A stretch of 64,000 nt of DNA from Lamellibrachia columna (taxonomy: Eukaryota; Annelida; Polychaeta; Sabellida; Siboglinidae), in assembly GCA_963662155.1 (NCBI GenBank), contig OY759271.1, positions 16,219,084-16,283,083 of the forward strand. The letters run 5' to 3'. A program made the position numbers and the translations under genes. Of this stretch, positions 23,601 through 34,300 are shown in pieces. Under the pieces are notes generated by a model. That model worked only from the letters and a program-made list of their open reading frames with translations. It was not told the DNA's origin and searched no databases. The number at the start of each line of letters is the position of its first letter. Position 1 is the first letter of the stretch.

Positions 23601-26600
23601 TTGCATTTTAGTCTTCTTCGTTAGGGCAGCTGAACTGATTCCGTTGAACATTGTTTTAGCCCAATGGAATCCATGTGTTATCTTTATCCTTGCAAGATTT
23701 TGGTTCAATTAAACAGCCTTGCAAGATTTTGGTTCATTTGTCAGAAGGTCTTTTATCTCATGCATAAGACATAACAATATACAAAATTTACAAATATTGG
23801 CATGTGATATTATAGAATTTCTGGTTAAATTTGATTAGTTTACATATTATCTTTCAACACACTTAGACATTTAGATGTTTTAGCAAAATAAATTGTACTG
23901 AATTATTCCCTGTAAAGATTGTAATACTTGCTGCCTTCATCTTGTCCAGACGTTGATGTTTCCCAAGCCCTGTCCCGCCTGACTGAACCCACCCCGTATC
24001 CCCTCCCCTCTCTGGGAACGGTTGTCACAAGCGCCACATCAAAACTTGCCATGAAGCCTGAGGAGGCACCAATAGCCAACGACCTGCTCAATAAGATACT
24101 CCTGGTGAGTATGTGTATTTACTCATCACACAAATAAGATTTGAAGCCTGTCTTGATGGTTACCTGTGCTTAATAGGAAAACATCTATTACACCAAAATC
24201 CTTGTAAACCCAAACTAACTGACACATCAAAACAAAATGGTTAGGCAATCTCAAGAGGTAGTCAACCGATGGATGGATATGCTACAGAGCTAAGGGGGGT
24301 AAACAAGATTATAACGATAATAATTATATAAACTAGAAACATCACAAAGAAGAGTAACTGAACTGGTTCCAGAACTGAGAGACATTAGATATGAAAAATG
24401 CTTGAAAATAGAGACCAGGAGGTTAAGAGAAAACCAGGGAGACATTTACATTTTTTAAATATTGAATGTTTATGAAGATACTGATAACAGTATTTTCTTC
24501 AAACCTATGGAAGGTAGTAAAACTAAATGGCATGAAGTAACATTACCAAAAGAACAGTGTAGGTTGGATATGAGAAATCACTTATTCTCACTAAAGACAT
24601 TAAATGAACGAATGCATGAATGAATTATCTATGTACAGCTTGTGTAAATGCATGTTTAAATAGAGAATTGACAAATATCTACAGCTGTACACGTAGATTA
24701 AACATTTTCTTCCATGTCAACTTGTCATAGCTTTAGATGGCAATCTTGTTTAATTTTATGAAATCTCGATTTTGTCTAATAATTCCTGCTTCCTCTTTCT
24801 AGTTCCTTTTCCCTGATGCTAAGTCTGACAAAGTGGAAGCTGACAAACTTGACACTGGACTCGGTGGCACTTCTGATGACATGTCATCATCAAAGTCGGA
24901 CTCCTCTCAAGCACTGAATGAACAGTCAAAGGTCAGATATACATGCTGGTTACAGTTGGACAAAGTGGGTGTGTTCTCATTCCCCATTGGAACGCTATAC
25001 CAAACTCCAGTTTCAATCATGTGCCTAAACTCTGTCATCCTTTGTGCTCACTGAATCTCAGTAACTGTTCGAGTCATCGGCATCTCTACTTCCAGGAGTT
25101 GTTAACGCTGCTTACTTTGTCACCATATCTTTTCCGCCCCTGTCTTTCATCGCCCATCCCATATTCTGATCACCTAATTTACATTGCGAAAACAAAGTTT
25201 ATGTCAGCACCTTTTTATGGTATTTGGTTGAGTTGTTAAGCAGTTTGATTTATTACTGTCCCTGTGTTGTTATTAAAGGATATTTTCTCGATAGTTGGCA
25301 CAGTAAGAGTTAGTGCTGCAGTTTGTGTCCACCATCTCTACGTGCTTACAGGAGATGTTTAAGCTGTTTAAGTTGGCGCCCATTGACAGTCTTCCTTACT
25401 TTATCTGTGTGTTTATAGGAGATGTTTAAGTCGGTGCCCATTGACAATCTTCCTTACTTTCTCTGTGTGTTTATAGGAGATGTTTAAGTCGGTGCCCATG
25501 GACAGTCTTCTTTACTTTCTCTGTGTGTTTATAGGAGATGTTTAAGTCGGTGCCCATGGACAGTCTTCCTTACTTTCTCTGTGTGTTTATAAGAGATGTT
25601 TAAGTCGGTGCCCATGGACAGTCTTCCTTACTTTATCTGTGTGTTTATAGGAGATGTTTAAGTCGGTGCCCATGGACAGTCTTCCTTACTTTCTCTGTGT
25701 GTTTATAGGAGATGTTTAAGTCGGTGCCCATTGACAATCTTCCTTACTTTCTCTGTGTGTTTATAGGAGATGTTTAAGCAGTTTAAGTCGGCGCCCGTTG
25801 ACAGTCTTCCATACCGACTAGCTATCTGCATGTGTATCATCAACCACAGCTACGGCGGAGTGAGAGCAGTGGCGCACCTGTGGCAGGAATTTGTACTAGA
25901 AATGAGGTTCCGCTGGGAAAACAGCATTCTCATACCTGAGTGAGTTGAATTTTCTTAAAATGTGAAACCTTATTCAAATGTACTGTTTACACACATGATC
26001 TTTCTAGAAAACTTTGCGAACAACATTAAAGCTGCTTCTGCTATTTATTTAGTCCATCAATAATTAGTTTCATTGATGTTCAGATGTGTAGTGCTTGAAT
26101 AGTTTAAGTAATATGCACCATCGATTTAATAAAACCGTCCATACATTTGTTAAAAAATAAGAAAAATTTGCATTGATCATTAATTAAATCAGGCAACTTG
26201 CAAAAGGCTGAATAGCGTTATGCTATAGTGCATGTATACATCCAGACCACTTTTGCCCATTTTTCACTGAATGTGGACTGGGCCCAATAGTTAATAGTTT
26301 GTCCAATGAGTGCATAAAAACTAAATAATTAATTTGCACAAATGAGCCAGCGTGTCGTAGTAGATACTAGCCAGCATGTCGTAGTAGATACTAGAGCCAG
26401 CGTGTCATAGTAGATACTAGAGCCAGCATGTCGTAGTAGATACTAGTGCCAGCGTGTCATAGTAGATACTAGAGCCAGCATGTCATAGTAGATACTAGGG
26501 CCAGCGTGTTGTAGTAGATACTAGAGCCAGCGTTTCGTAGTAGATACTAGAGCCAGCGTGTCGTAATAGATACTGTTATACTAGATAGGCTTAATTTTTA

Positions 26601-26907
26601 GTGAAATGATTGTAAAATGAAAAAGGCGAAAAATTTAATTACAGAAGCAGCTTGAAATAGATAATACATATTGATTACTGACATCATCAAACAATATTTA
26701 ATTTATAATGATTACTTCATGATCAGAGGCAAACTATTCTTGTTTATTCTGTCCATTTTTGTTGCAGTCTAGCCTCTGGTTCACCCAACATGGGGTGCAG
26801 TCTTCTCTTTCAGAAGTTGCAGGTATGTGTGATATTTGCCTGTACAGTTAATACATTTGCAGTAAATTACTTGCCCTGCATGGTGAGCTGACTAATTTTT
26901 CTGTGTT

Positions 26908-26977
<70 letters not shown>

Positions 26978-29900
26978 CACTGTAGTTGTTGCTATATAAG
27001 TTGTAATTAAAATGTATATTTGATATATTTTGACCTTTAATAGCAATTTCACTGCATTTTCTTTCTAGATGCTGAACTGCTGTATAGAAAGAAAGCTGGC
27101 ACACGAAGCCCTTCAGAGTGAGTCATCAACTCCTTCCACAGATGCCTTTGGCTCTATTCCCATCGAAGTAGACGATGATAATAAAAAGGAACAAAAAGGT
27201 TGTTCAACATCGAGTGACGAAGATGAAGACGAGTTCTTTGAATGCGTTGAGAGCTCTGACGAGGCATCAGTGCCGGTGAAAGACCCAAAAATTGGCGGTG
27301 GCGGAGATGCAAAAGTCAGACGCAGACGTTCGAAGCGAGCAGGTGATGTACAAAAAAGGTGCTCATCGACAAAACAGAAATCTGATGATGACCAGTCATT
27401 GCCGGAAGAGTCAGACACACCGTCGTTCACGGACACGTTGACACATCAACCTGAAGGTCGTCAGCGGCCGTACAATGACCTCTATCTGCTGAATATACCG
27501 GGAGAGCACCTCTACGTTCCAGTCACCCAGGAGCCAGCGCCAATGACAGAAGATATGCTGGATGAGCAGGCCGAAGTACTAGCAAAGTTAGTTATCATCT
27601 TTGTTGTCTTGAATATTCCCAGTAAACATGTTTCACTGTTCTCAAAAGTCATTATTCTCTGTTGAAAACAATTTCGTTAATCACCTGCATTTTTCAGGCA
27701 GCTCTGATCATCTCTCTCACAACAACTTTTTGTTCCTAAAACTAACATCAACTTGAGCAGGTGGACTTTCTCTGTAGCTGTGCCCAAAACCTGGAATGAA
27801 CTCCTATCATCCTAAATTTTGTTTTCCCATCATCCTAAACTTAGCTAACTTCTGCAAAATTCTCAAGACGTATCATGAAATGCATGTGTTAATAGTGTAT
27901 GTTTAGAATTTCGATATCTTTAAAAGAATCTACCTTGTGCACTGCATGTCCATGTGGACATAGACTAAGTTTTTATTTTGTTATCCAACCCCAAAACCTT
28001 TGACAAGCCTTGCACAGTCCCCAGAAGTGGTTTTGTGAATGGTGCCATCAAAACCAGATAAATATTCTTTAAGAACTATACAACTGGTCAGAAGTCGCCA
28101 GCTTGTGTAAACAATATTGTAGATATGTTTATCTGATTATATGATACAGGATTTTTATGACGTGCATGATGAATGCGTTGTTCTAGACTGGGTACATCTT
28201 CTGAGGGTGCACACCTGCGTGCACGCATGCAGAGTGCGTGTCTACTGTCGGACATGGAGGCGTTCAAGGCGGCCAACCCTGGATGCACACTGGGAGACTT
28301 TGTGCGTTGGTACTCACCTCGTGATTGGGTAGAGGAAGAGACGGTCGATGACACCGACAAGGTCACAGTCAAAGGTCAGTTGCTCCACCCTAGGATTCGG
28401 TATATAACATGAGTAAAATTGTAGTTATGCAGATTTGTTCGAAATTGACCTAGCCACTTTTAAGAAGATACTTGCAATAGTTGTATGAGGTATAGCATTG
28501 ATTTAAACAAGTTATGTGAAATAAACAGGGTTTCTTGAGGTTAACATAGTGGATAGTTATTGCCCAAAAACACTGGCAAACAGTTTTGTAATGAGGAATA
28601 AGGTTGGTTTACTGCCACGTATGACCTTTGTTTGGGGTATTAATCGATTCTGTATCTGCTGAGGCACTAGGCACACGTAGCATGTTCCAAACAGTAAGAT
28701 TTGTTCAGCAGTACAAATGTTCGTCAATGTGGTAATTAGCATAATAATAGTAAGTTTATTTGATTTGCAACCGTAAAGGTTAAATATTACACGTTACACA
28801 AGTTTAATTTCATGTGACACAATATTTTATGGTTTCATAGTTATCTATGTAACTGTTAAATGCAGCAAGCGGAGGCATTGCATATACATGAAAGAAAAGG
28901 TTTTGTTTTATTTATTGTTGCCATGGTTGCCAGGACAACTGAGTCAACGTATGCAGATCCCTGGGAATATGTGGGTGGAGGTATGGCAGAGTGCCAAGCC
29001 TGTTCCATGCCGGAGACAACGCAGGCTGTTTGATGACACAAAGGAAGCAGAGAAGGTGGGTGGGATAAATGTGTGGATAAATGTACACTGAAAAGTATTT
29101 CAACACCAACAAAATGAATAGTCTTTACTAGGTGTTGTCAGTTGTATTTTTACTGTGATTTACATTGTAAGGTGCTATTATTAGTACCTTACCATTAGTG
29201 CATAAAGGATTGTAACACAAATTTAACAAGTTATTTTTAGTACCATTGTAATTAGAACTATAATTGGTTTGTGTGGTCCCTTTGATAAACAGTTAACAAG
29301 TTATAACGATTTATACTTAACTTTTTCCTTATTATTATTATTAAGTGTAGTTGAAATTAACACTGGATAGGAGTAGGCAACCATTAACATTAATGTAAAA
29401 ATGGCAAACCATTGAGTACAGTTCTCTTTTACAAATTAAATTTCACAATAAAGCAGTTTTAGCATACACCTGGCCATAGCAGAAAACTGTGCTCTGTTTG
29501 GAGTGCAGGTTTAGTCTTGGAATAACTAAGACATGGTGATTTCAGGTGTTGCACTGGCTGGCTGGTATGAAGCCGGCAGACGTTGCCATCCGTCTCATGC
29601 CTATGTCTGTGCATGCGGCTATCGCTACGATCATTGCTCAAGGTAAGTAACCCGTGCAGCAGACATGGATGAATCAGTCAATGGGTGCAGTATCTACACA
29701 TAATATCCATGACGGGGTCCAATTACACAGTCAAATCAAACTTATCATTTTAATTATTTACACAATAGTGGCAATTTAATTACATTGCAATTACATATGC
29801 GATACCAACTGTTTATTCAGTATTTGTCATTTATATCTGTTGTTCTATTTGGATATGTTTTATACGATTGATAAAGATGTATGAGACATCACTTCTGTTT

Positions 29901-32135
29901 GTTCAGTTAAGTGTATGATATGAAAAAACTGATGTAATTATTACAGTTAAATTAAATAAATCAGTTACAATTTCAGCATAATTTCAAAACCATAAATAAT
30001 TGCAAATGCAGCATTTTGTCTGTAATCAATTATTAATGAATAATTGGACCCAGCTTTGGTTATATCTACTCTAAGAAGTTCACCAACTGTGAAATGCATG
30101 AAATAAACTCTTGACCTTCATGTATATTATAAGCGTGGAATAAGTTTCACACAGCACAATTCACGAAATTGTTGTTTTATCTATGTGCATTTTACAGAAC
30201 AAACCCCAGTAAACTTGAGACCGTGTGACAAAACCCATGTGTTTATTGTTCAGGAGAAAATCATCTTCCCACTCTACAAACCCTGCTGGGTCAGATAACC
30301 CAGAAAGCGACGCAGGCAATGCGGGCCCCCCACATGGATTGTCATAGGTTTGAGGTATGGACTATTGGCAGGTCATAGTTCAGCTTCCAGAATAAACTGA
30401 TGTATTCCATCCCAACTTGTTAGACAGTGTCTAGTTGATATACAAGTAAATTATAAAATCATATAAATTATAAGTATTGTTGAAAATCACCAATTCCCTC
30501 TTTCACGATATTGCTCTTCAAAGATATCACGAAACTTCAATGTGTACAAAATTGTTTGGCAAGAATAGTTATTCGTTGTCCTCATTTCCACTTCTATGGC
30601 TAAGTCACTGCAGTTGAACAGTTGAACTTAGAAGACCAGATCAGTGGATGCTACACCAGGCTTCTGTGGCCTGTATTGGATGTTAGATGGCAGGACCATG
30701 TAACCACTGCCTCACCCTTAGCTCCTCAGCATATTCATTCAGCCATTGATGACTTGGTATTATAAACTGATTTGAGCTCACCGGACCCTTTCGTTTTGAT
30801 GTGTTGTTGATCTCTGGTTCTCTGTATTTTTAGCACAATAGAAGTTTCTCATATTGTATTGTGGGGCGCGGTAGTTGGGCGGTTAGACTGTTAATTGTGA
30901 GGACCGGGGTTCGAGTCTACTTGCCAAAGTTTTGAAACTGGGGCAATTTCATTCACCCCACATTGCCTCAGTTCACTGTGAATGAGGACCTGGCAATACA
31001 CAGTGATGGGATACCAGTAATGGAATTATAAGAATGAACAGCTTTCGTACAGAAATTGCAATGTGGCTGGAGTTTTCAACATAAGTTGAAATGGTATGAA
31101 TTGAACGCTTTCCTTTTCTTTATTGTAGAACTAATTTTCTCTAATATCTTCCTCCAGGACCTAATGACGAAGCTAGCCCAGGCTGAGATGATCATCACGC
31201 GGGCGCAGTCTCTGCACACAAAGTTCAATGAGGAGCGACATGAAGTAGACATCTCGGACGAGGACCTGTCCAGTTTTGTGTCCACTCTGCTTGACCAGCC
31301 TGAAGTGGACATAATGGGAGCCGCGCGGGGACCTCTGGGCATCATCATCCAGAGGCTGTTTGCCACAGCACAGAAGGTTAATGTTAATAATAACAATGTT
31401 GTGTGTGCAGACACGCCATTTTGTTTGGGTTGAAATCAGTACTTAACTGGAAATTCTGCATAAACCCGTATTAAAATGTGTTGCCATCTTTCAGGCTCTA
31501 ACATATATCTACATCATACAGTTTTGCCAGAAGTCTGCCATGCAAATATTCCGTAAATTTGAAAAAAATCTGTATAAATACAGGATACGACCATGTTCCT
31601 CGACAAAAAATCTGCATATATAGATATGTATATTATACACACGTGTTGTTGGGCTTAATAAATGCTACTAATTATAAAGTAATGTTTATTGTACGATTCA
31701 ACTTCATTATAAAAATCATTAGTCTTCCCTAAACTGCCTGCATTTTATATGAAAATATGGTTTGGTGTAATCGAGTTATTCTTTTGAGATTTTTTACCTA
31801 TTTTGGAGATTTACATTCTAACTGCGAATTGACATTTTTGGCATAATTGTAGTAGTCAATGTATTTTAATATTGCCACTAAACTCATTGTTGTTTCTGCA
31901 GTCTGCCGGCTTGTTCAATCTGTCGGAGGACGAACGAGACAGCGAGGAATACACAAGTCGCTCCTCGGGAAGTTGTGATTTTCCGGCTCCTGTGGGGAAA
32001 GAATATATCTTACGGACGACAGTGCCGCGCCCTGCACCCTGGTCCCGCCCCTCCCCTCAACGCATGTACTGCGTCCTCCTCAAGGACGACTTCCGACTGG
32101 CCGGTGCTTACTCCACAGATACTACATTCCAGTGA
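11698..32135 (+). CDS. RAB3GAP1: Rab3 GTPase-activating protein catalytic subunit
   Basis: This is the catalytic half of the Rab3GAP heterodimer, which acts on Rab3 GTPases and, as a GEF, on Rab18 at ER and secretory membranes. I model 22 exons: 11698-11718, 12962-13014, 13357-13420, 14001-14202, 14711-14912, 19651-19816, 20080-20179, 21245-21320, 22233-22301, 22819-22892, 23308-23403, 23950-24104, 24803-24931, 25767-25939, 26768-26822, 27069-27586, 28187-28374, 28934-29055, 29546-29642, 30254-30354, 31158-31376, 31902-32135. All phases agree and the sum is 1037 codons plus stop (human about 981). Conserved stretches are SEVFEITDFTTASEWER (N-terminus), RWYGL, HLWQEFVLEMRFRWEN, KLQMLNCCIERK, VTQEPAPMTEDML, and LRARMQSACLLSDME, the region that holds the catalytic arginine of the human protein. 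The C-terminus has EYILRTTVPRPAP. Exon 16 carries a variable acidic insert around DEDEFFECVESSDEAS. Intron 5 is swollen by repeats; exon 14 is preceded by a decoy-acceptor array. Confidence 0.96.
13607..13960 (+). repeat. Interspersed repeat, uninterrupted copy (RAB3GAP1 intron 3)
   Basis: The stretch from AGGTCATCATTTCAAATC to GTGCAGATAGTTATAAGG matches, in the same order, the reverse complement of 18215-17943 followed by that of 15702-15600. Shared pieces include CTTTTTGTGAAG, ACTAGGGTTGC and CCAGGACCC...GTGCAGATAG. It is one repeat family of about 350 bp. This copy lacks the hAT-type insertion found in the other copy. Confidence 0.7.
15190..15480 (+). mobile_element. LINE 3' fragment (GRPQLRWEDC-type C-terminus)
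   Basis: A plus-strand frame encodes RMRWAGHLVRMDASKLAKRA and GRPQLRWEDCVRIDM. This is the C-terminal tail typical of one group of endonuclease/RT retrotransposons. No RT core is present, so this is a 5'-truncated copy in RAB3GAP1 intron 5. A second fragment of the same type lies on the minus strand near 21790-22125. Confidence 0.75.
15703..17934. mobile_element. Non-autonomous hAT-type transposon with 8-bp TSD
   Basis: The ends are perfect inverted repeats of 18 bp (CAGGGCTGGGTCCAATTA). They are flanked by identical 8-bp target duplications GTTGTGAT at 15695-15702 and 17935-17942, the size typical of the hAT superfamily. Subterminal sequence on both sides is rich in AATTACAATTAC. No transposase is encoded. 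The centre holds the 37-bp minisatellite at 16234-17311. It lies in RAB3GAP1 intron 5. A shorter relative lies at 29708-30058. Confidence 0.9.
16234..17311 (+). repeat. 37-bp minisatellite, about 29 copies
   Basis: The unit reads CTGCTGTGTTATACTCCTTG then GTGTACACCCATTCTGT. The first and last GGTGTAC lie exactly 28 x 37 bp apart. Main variants are CTGCTG/CTACTG and ATTCTG/ATTTTG. All three plus frames are open because the unit has no stop and 37 is not a multiple of 3, so the long open frames here are not genes. Every unit except the first carries the perfect 10-bp palindrome GGTGTACACC or a close form. Confidence 0.97.
18493..19480 (+). mobile_element. tRNA-derived SINE with a tandemly amplified 5' end
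   Basis: From about 19142 to 19480 this is an ordinary SINE of the family seen at 4655-4985. It has a tRNA-like head (GCACGGTAGTGGTTAGAACA, GGGCTCTTAGTCAAGAGAAC), a B-box-like TGTTTGAATCC at 19192-19202, a body with GCTTCCCAGAGAAGTCA, and a 3' end GCGCTATATAGGAACATAGC followed by a CCTTTACCTTTA tail. Upstream, the first 27 bp of the head, including the A-box-like GGTAGTGGTTAG, are repeated in tandem 25 times in all (18494-19168). It lies in RAB3GAP1 intron 5. Confidence 0.88.
18494..19168 (+). repeat. 27-bp minisatellite, 25 copies, made of the SINE A-box region
   Basis: The unit is GTGGGGCGCGGTAGTGGTTA followed by GAACATT. First and last units start 648 bp (24 x 27) apart. Variation is almost confined to one position (GCGCGG, GCACGG, GCGTGG). 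Being 9 codons long, the unit keeps frames open on both strands; these are not genes. Confidence 0.97.
20243..20785 (+). mobile_element. MITE-like element, TGATCTCAAAACATC family, copy 1
   Basis: The left end (GGGGTGATCTCACAACATCA, then TGCATGACACTGCATGAAAC) matches the ends of the copies at 22326-22701, 44688-45143 and 49331-49580. The right side has the shared ACTGCCTGCATGCACTAAAA and a remnant AACATCGATG near 20774. Its middle is triplicated (147-bp unit). It lies in RAB3GAP1 intron 7. No coding capacity. Confidence 0.65.
20301..20735 (+). repeat. 147-bp tandem repeat, 3 copies, inside a MITE
   Basis: ACCCCCTCTACATGAAACTT recurs at 20301, 20448 and 20595, a spacing of exactly 147 bp. The copies are nearly identical, so the expansion is recent relative to the divergence of the MITE family. 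Confidence 0.95.
21790..22125 (-). mobile_element. LINE C-terminal fragment fused to a 15-bp minisatellite
   Basis: On the minus strand a frame encodes MMWAGPLVWMEAK and CRPHLRWEDC, the same C-terminal module as at 15190-15480. It then runs into about eleven copies of a 15-bp unit (plus strand CTCTTTCCCTCCAGC, 21803-21960) encoding repeated GGKELE/GKSWRER. The array appears to have grown from the LINE's own terminal codons. It lies in RAB3GAP1 intron 8. Confidence 0.7.
22326..22701. mobile_element. MITE-like element, TGATCTCAAAACATC family, copy 2
   Basis: The left end AGGGATGATCTCAAAACATC and right end GTTTTGACATCATCCCT are inverted repeats. Internal TGACACTACATGAAAC is mirrored by GCATGTAGTGTCATAC at 22672-22687. 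A SINE 3' fragment (22529-22662, minus) lies inside it. It lies in RAB3GAP1 intron 9. No convincing target duplication was seen. Confidence 0.7.
22529..22662 (-). mobile_element. 5'-truncated SINE nested in a MITE
   Basis: On the minus strand it reads TGCTTCCCAGAGAAGTTGAA through CAGTCCTAAGGACTGGATAC to a TACCTTTACTTTACC tail. This is the 3' third of the SINE family at 4655-4985 and 18493-19480. The CTTTAC-type tail at the 3' end is the same as in the copy ending at 19480. Confidence 0.75.
24285..24630 (+). mobile_element. CR1-like LINE 3' fragment
   Basis: The plus strand encodes SQRRVTELVPELRDIRYEKC and ETRRLRENQGD, then a degraded tail ending near LDMRNHLFSLKTLNE. This is the post-RT C-terminal region of the LINE types at 7430-10620 and 59290-60780. 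It lies in RAB3GAP1 intron 12, same strand as the gene. Confidence 0.75.
25342..25766 (+). repeat. Tandem array of RAB3GAP1 exon-14 splice acceptors and exon starts
   Basis: Seven copies precede exon 14, whose own 5' end (25767) is the eighth. Each copy contains a pyrimidine-rich stretch, TATAG or TACAG, then GAGATGTTTAAG and exon-like codons up to GACAGTCTTCCTTAC. Acceptor positions fall at about 25351, 25418, 25476, 25534, 25592, 25650, 25708 and 25766: 67 bp for the first interval, then exactly 58 bp. The first copy keeps a 9-nt CTGTTTAAG segment that corresponds to CAGTTTAAG in the true exon; the 58-bp copies lack it. Confidence 0.95.
26344..26578 (+). repeat. Tandem repeat, AGCCAGCGTGTCGTAGTAGA unit (about 26 bp), about 9 copies
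   Basis: The unit is AGCCAGCGTGTCGTAGTAGA followed by TACTAG, with GCGTG/GCATG and CGTAG/CATAG variants. The first copy is shorter. It lies in RAB3GAP1 intron 14. Confidence 0.9.
26910..26976. repeat. (TA)n microsatellite, about 67 bp
   Basis: An uninterrupted TA run in RAB3GAP1 intron 15. The open frames reading YIYIYI across it are artefacts. Confidence 0.97.
29708..30058. mobile_element. Short hAT-type element related to 15703-17934
   Basis: The left end CATGACGGGGTCCAATTA and the right end (reverse complement CAAAGCTGGGTCCAATTA) match the 18-bp ends of the larger element with a few changes. Subterminal AATTACA-rich sequence and GCATTTTG...CTGTAATCAATTA are also shared. The flanking octamers ATAATATC and GTTATATC match at 6 of 8 positions, consistent with an old 8-bp target duplication. 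It is 351 bp long and lacks the minisatellite. It lies in RAB3GAP1 intron 19. Confidence 0.8.
30858..31082 (+). mobile_element. SINE, 5' part
   Basis: The head TGTGGGGCGCGGTAGTTGGG, B-box-like GGGGTTCGAGTCTACTTGCC, CACCCCACATTGCCTCAGTT and AATGAGGACCTGGCAATACA match the SINE family. The 3' third is missing. Its B box is closer to the tRNA consensus than the copy at 19192. It lies in RAB3GAP1 intron 20. Confidence 0.8.
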
Positions 32136-32817
32136 TCGACCAGTCATGACTGCAACTTTTGTGTCAACAGACATTATTAATAATGGCGAAGTACACAATT
32201 TATCTTCATGTATATTAAAAAAATTGCTGTTGGCTTATAAGGAACACCAAAATATTTGCAGATGATATGCCTCTTTGTCCCGTCATTACAATTCTGTATG
32301 AACTAAAAACATTTATGTCGGATTCTTCTTAAATTTGTTGCCCACAATCATCAATAGCATATGCATTTTTCATATCAGTTTAGCTTTCAACAAAATTATA
32401 ATAATCTCACAGCAATCTTGCCATTGATTAAATTCTGATGTACAGCATTTTGCATAATACATATTTCATGTTTTTACAATCTTGCATAACTAAGCTGGAG
32501 AATAATTACCATTATTATGTAACTGATAGAGTGCATTGCCTTCTTGCTATTTGTTGAACTGCTACTGAAAGTTTAAATGTTTTCATTTCAGATGTTTTCT
32601 CTGTGGGCATTGGGTTAGCAAAATACACAGTATGTATATACTCATGTACAGTGTAAATATAGTGTAGAGTTGCTTGCGTCTTTACTGTGATGCTATTTAT
32701 TTCAATTGTGGTCACGAGGAACTGACAAGTCATTGTGTCTTAAAAGCATAGTCGCTCAACACCAAAATTAGCATGGTCCATGGTTCATTTGTATGCCAAC
32801 AAAACGTAAATCAACAA

Positions 32818-32823
32818 AATAAA
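32818..32823 (+). terminator. Candidate polyadenylation signal of RAB3GAP1
   Basis: First clear AATAAA after the stop codon; earlier weaker variants such as ATTAAA near 32214 could also be used. Confidence 0.45.
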
Positions 32824-33246
32824 AATGTACAGGTGAAACTTGGTGGAGATGTTGCCTTCATATTTTATGTGTTTAGGAAACTGGTTTCTTTATGCTGGAC
32901 TTTTTGTGTCCAACTGTTAAATCTGATATGCAGTATGTGATATTGTATGATATTGCTCTTCCCTCTTAAAATCCTATATAGCAAAACATGGGAAATTATT
33001 TGTTTTAACGAACGCCTAAATGTGTTTTAATTGAACCACTTTAAAAAAAATATAGTTTGACCGTTATCTTCATAATTTGAATGTCATGTTTACATTGCCT
33101 ACGGAGGAATGTCATGTTACGGGCGTTGATCATCCCATGAACACCCGACTCTGAAAATGTTGTCCACATAGATATCATTGACAGCCACTCACGAATGTAT
33201 TGATTTGCTAGGTCAATATTCACAATGATCAAAACAAAATTTTTAA

Positions 33247-33310
33247 TTGTGGTTCATTAAAACACACAGTTGATATCATATGGCATGGTGTCATGATAAA
33301 AAATTACCAA
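33247..33310. repeat. Dispersed repeat with TTCATTAAAACACA core, copy 2 (diverged)
   Basis: GTGGTTCATTAAAACACACA is followed about 40 bp later by GTGTCATGATAAAAAATTAC, matching the order of motifs in the copies at 5195 and 41217. The middle is shortened. Confidence 0.45.
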
Positions 33311-34300
33311 ACGTTAAGCTTTAAGGACCCGACATAAAATATACGAGGGATTAATTAACATGTAGTGCACATAGCTCAACCACCATTCAAATCCATTATT
33401 ATTTACAAAACTACAAGTTCTGTACAAACAAGGTTAAAAAATTGCCATTTAAAAAATAAGTGCAATTCATCAACAGGTGGCCGATCTTGCACTTAATCCA
33501 CTAATAACCAAAGATGACTGCAATATTTGAACATGTTATAATGACAGCGGTGATATTTCACAAATCAGATTTTGTGTTTATTGCAATTTTGTGGGAAAGA
33601 TGTAAAATGATTAGATGAAGTTATATTCTGCTACACAAAACAGCATTTCTAAGCTTTTAGGACATTATTTGTCTTTGTATGTCTGAATTTCATTTTGTAC
33701 AGAATAATCCATCTTTGCATATATGGAACATGGTGGGAAATGGCTAATCAGGCTAAATTATTCCATAATATACCCGATGTTCCTTATATCCATTTCAAAG
33801 TTGTTCATTTTATGAGATCGTTCCAAAATGCTTACAGCGGGAGCCCATAAAGTGAGAGGCTATTACATCATATTCTGTTTAAAAGCAGGCCACAAACAAG
33901 GAACTTTAATGACATGGATATTGTCAAACAGGCTAAACAAGTTTGGCTATAGAAGTAACAATGGAGTTATATACAACACTGCATAATAACCATGGTGGAA
34001 GATAAAGTCCAATCATTCACAGACACTAATAAATCAAACAATTAACAACTGTAAATTAAATACATTGAATGGTAATAATATACCTATAAAAAGAATGTTT
34101 CATGCAAATGATAGTCAGTTTGGCCACAGGAATGAAAATACTTGGACATGCGGCATGCTGAATATCTATCAGTGACATGGAGCGTTGTTTCGACACCACA
34201 AAATAACCCAGTGAAGTCTATAAAGAAATAATTGCAGGACAGCATCTTCACTGACACACAACATCACATCTCCATCTATTCCACTGAATTCACAACAGTG

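Larger units (their letters stand above)
32136..34300. other. Convergent intergenic region: 3' flanks of RAB3GAP1 and the FKBPL-like gene
   Basis: No gene is seen. It is AT-rich and should contain both 3' UTRs. A canonical AATAAA for RAB3GAP1 lies at 32818-32823, about 680 bp after its stop. A diverged copy of the TCATTAAAACACA dispersed repeat lies near 33247-33310. Confidence 0.6.

Noticed and set aside
27069..27665. A 198-codon plus-strand frame as an independent gene starting MLNCCIERK
   Set aside because: It is exon 16 of RAB3GAP1 read through its donor at 27587; phases match the neighbouring exons.
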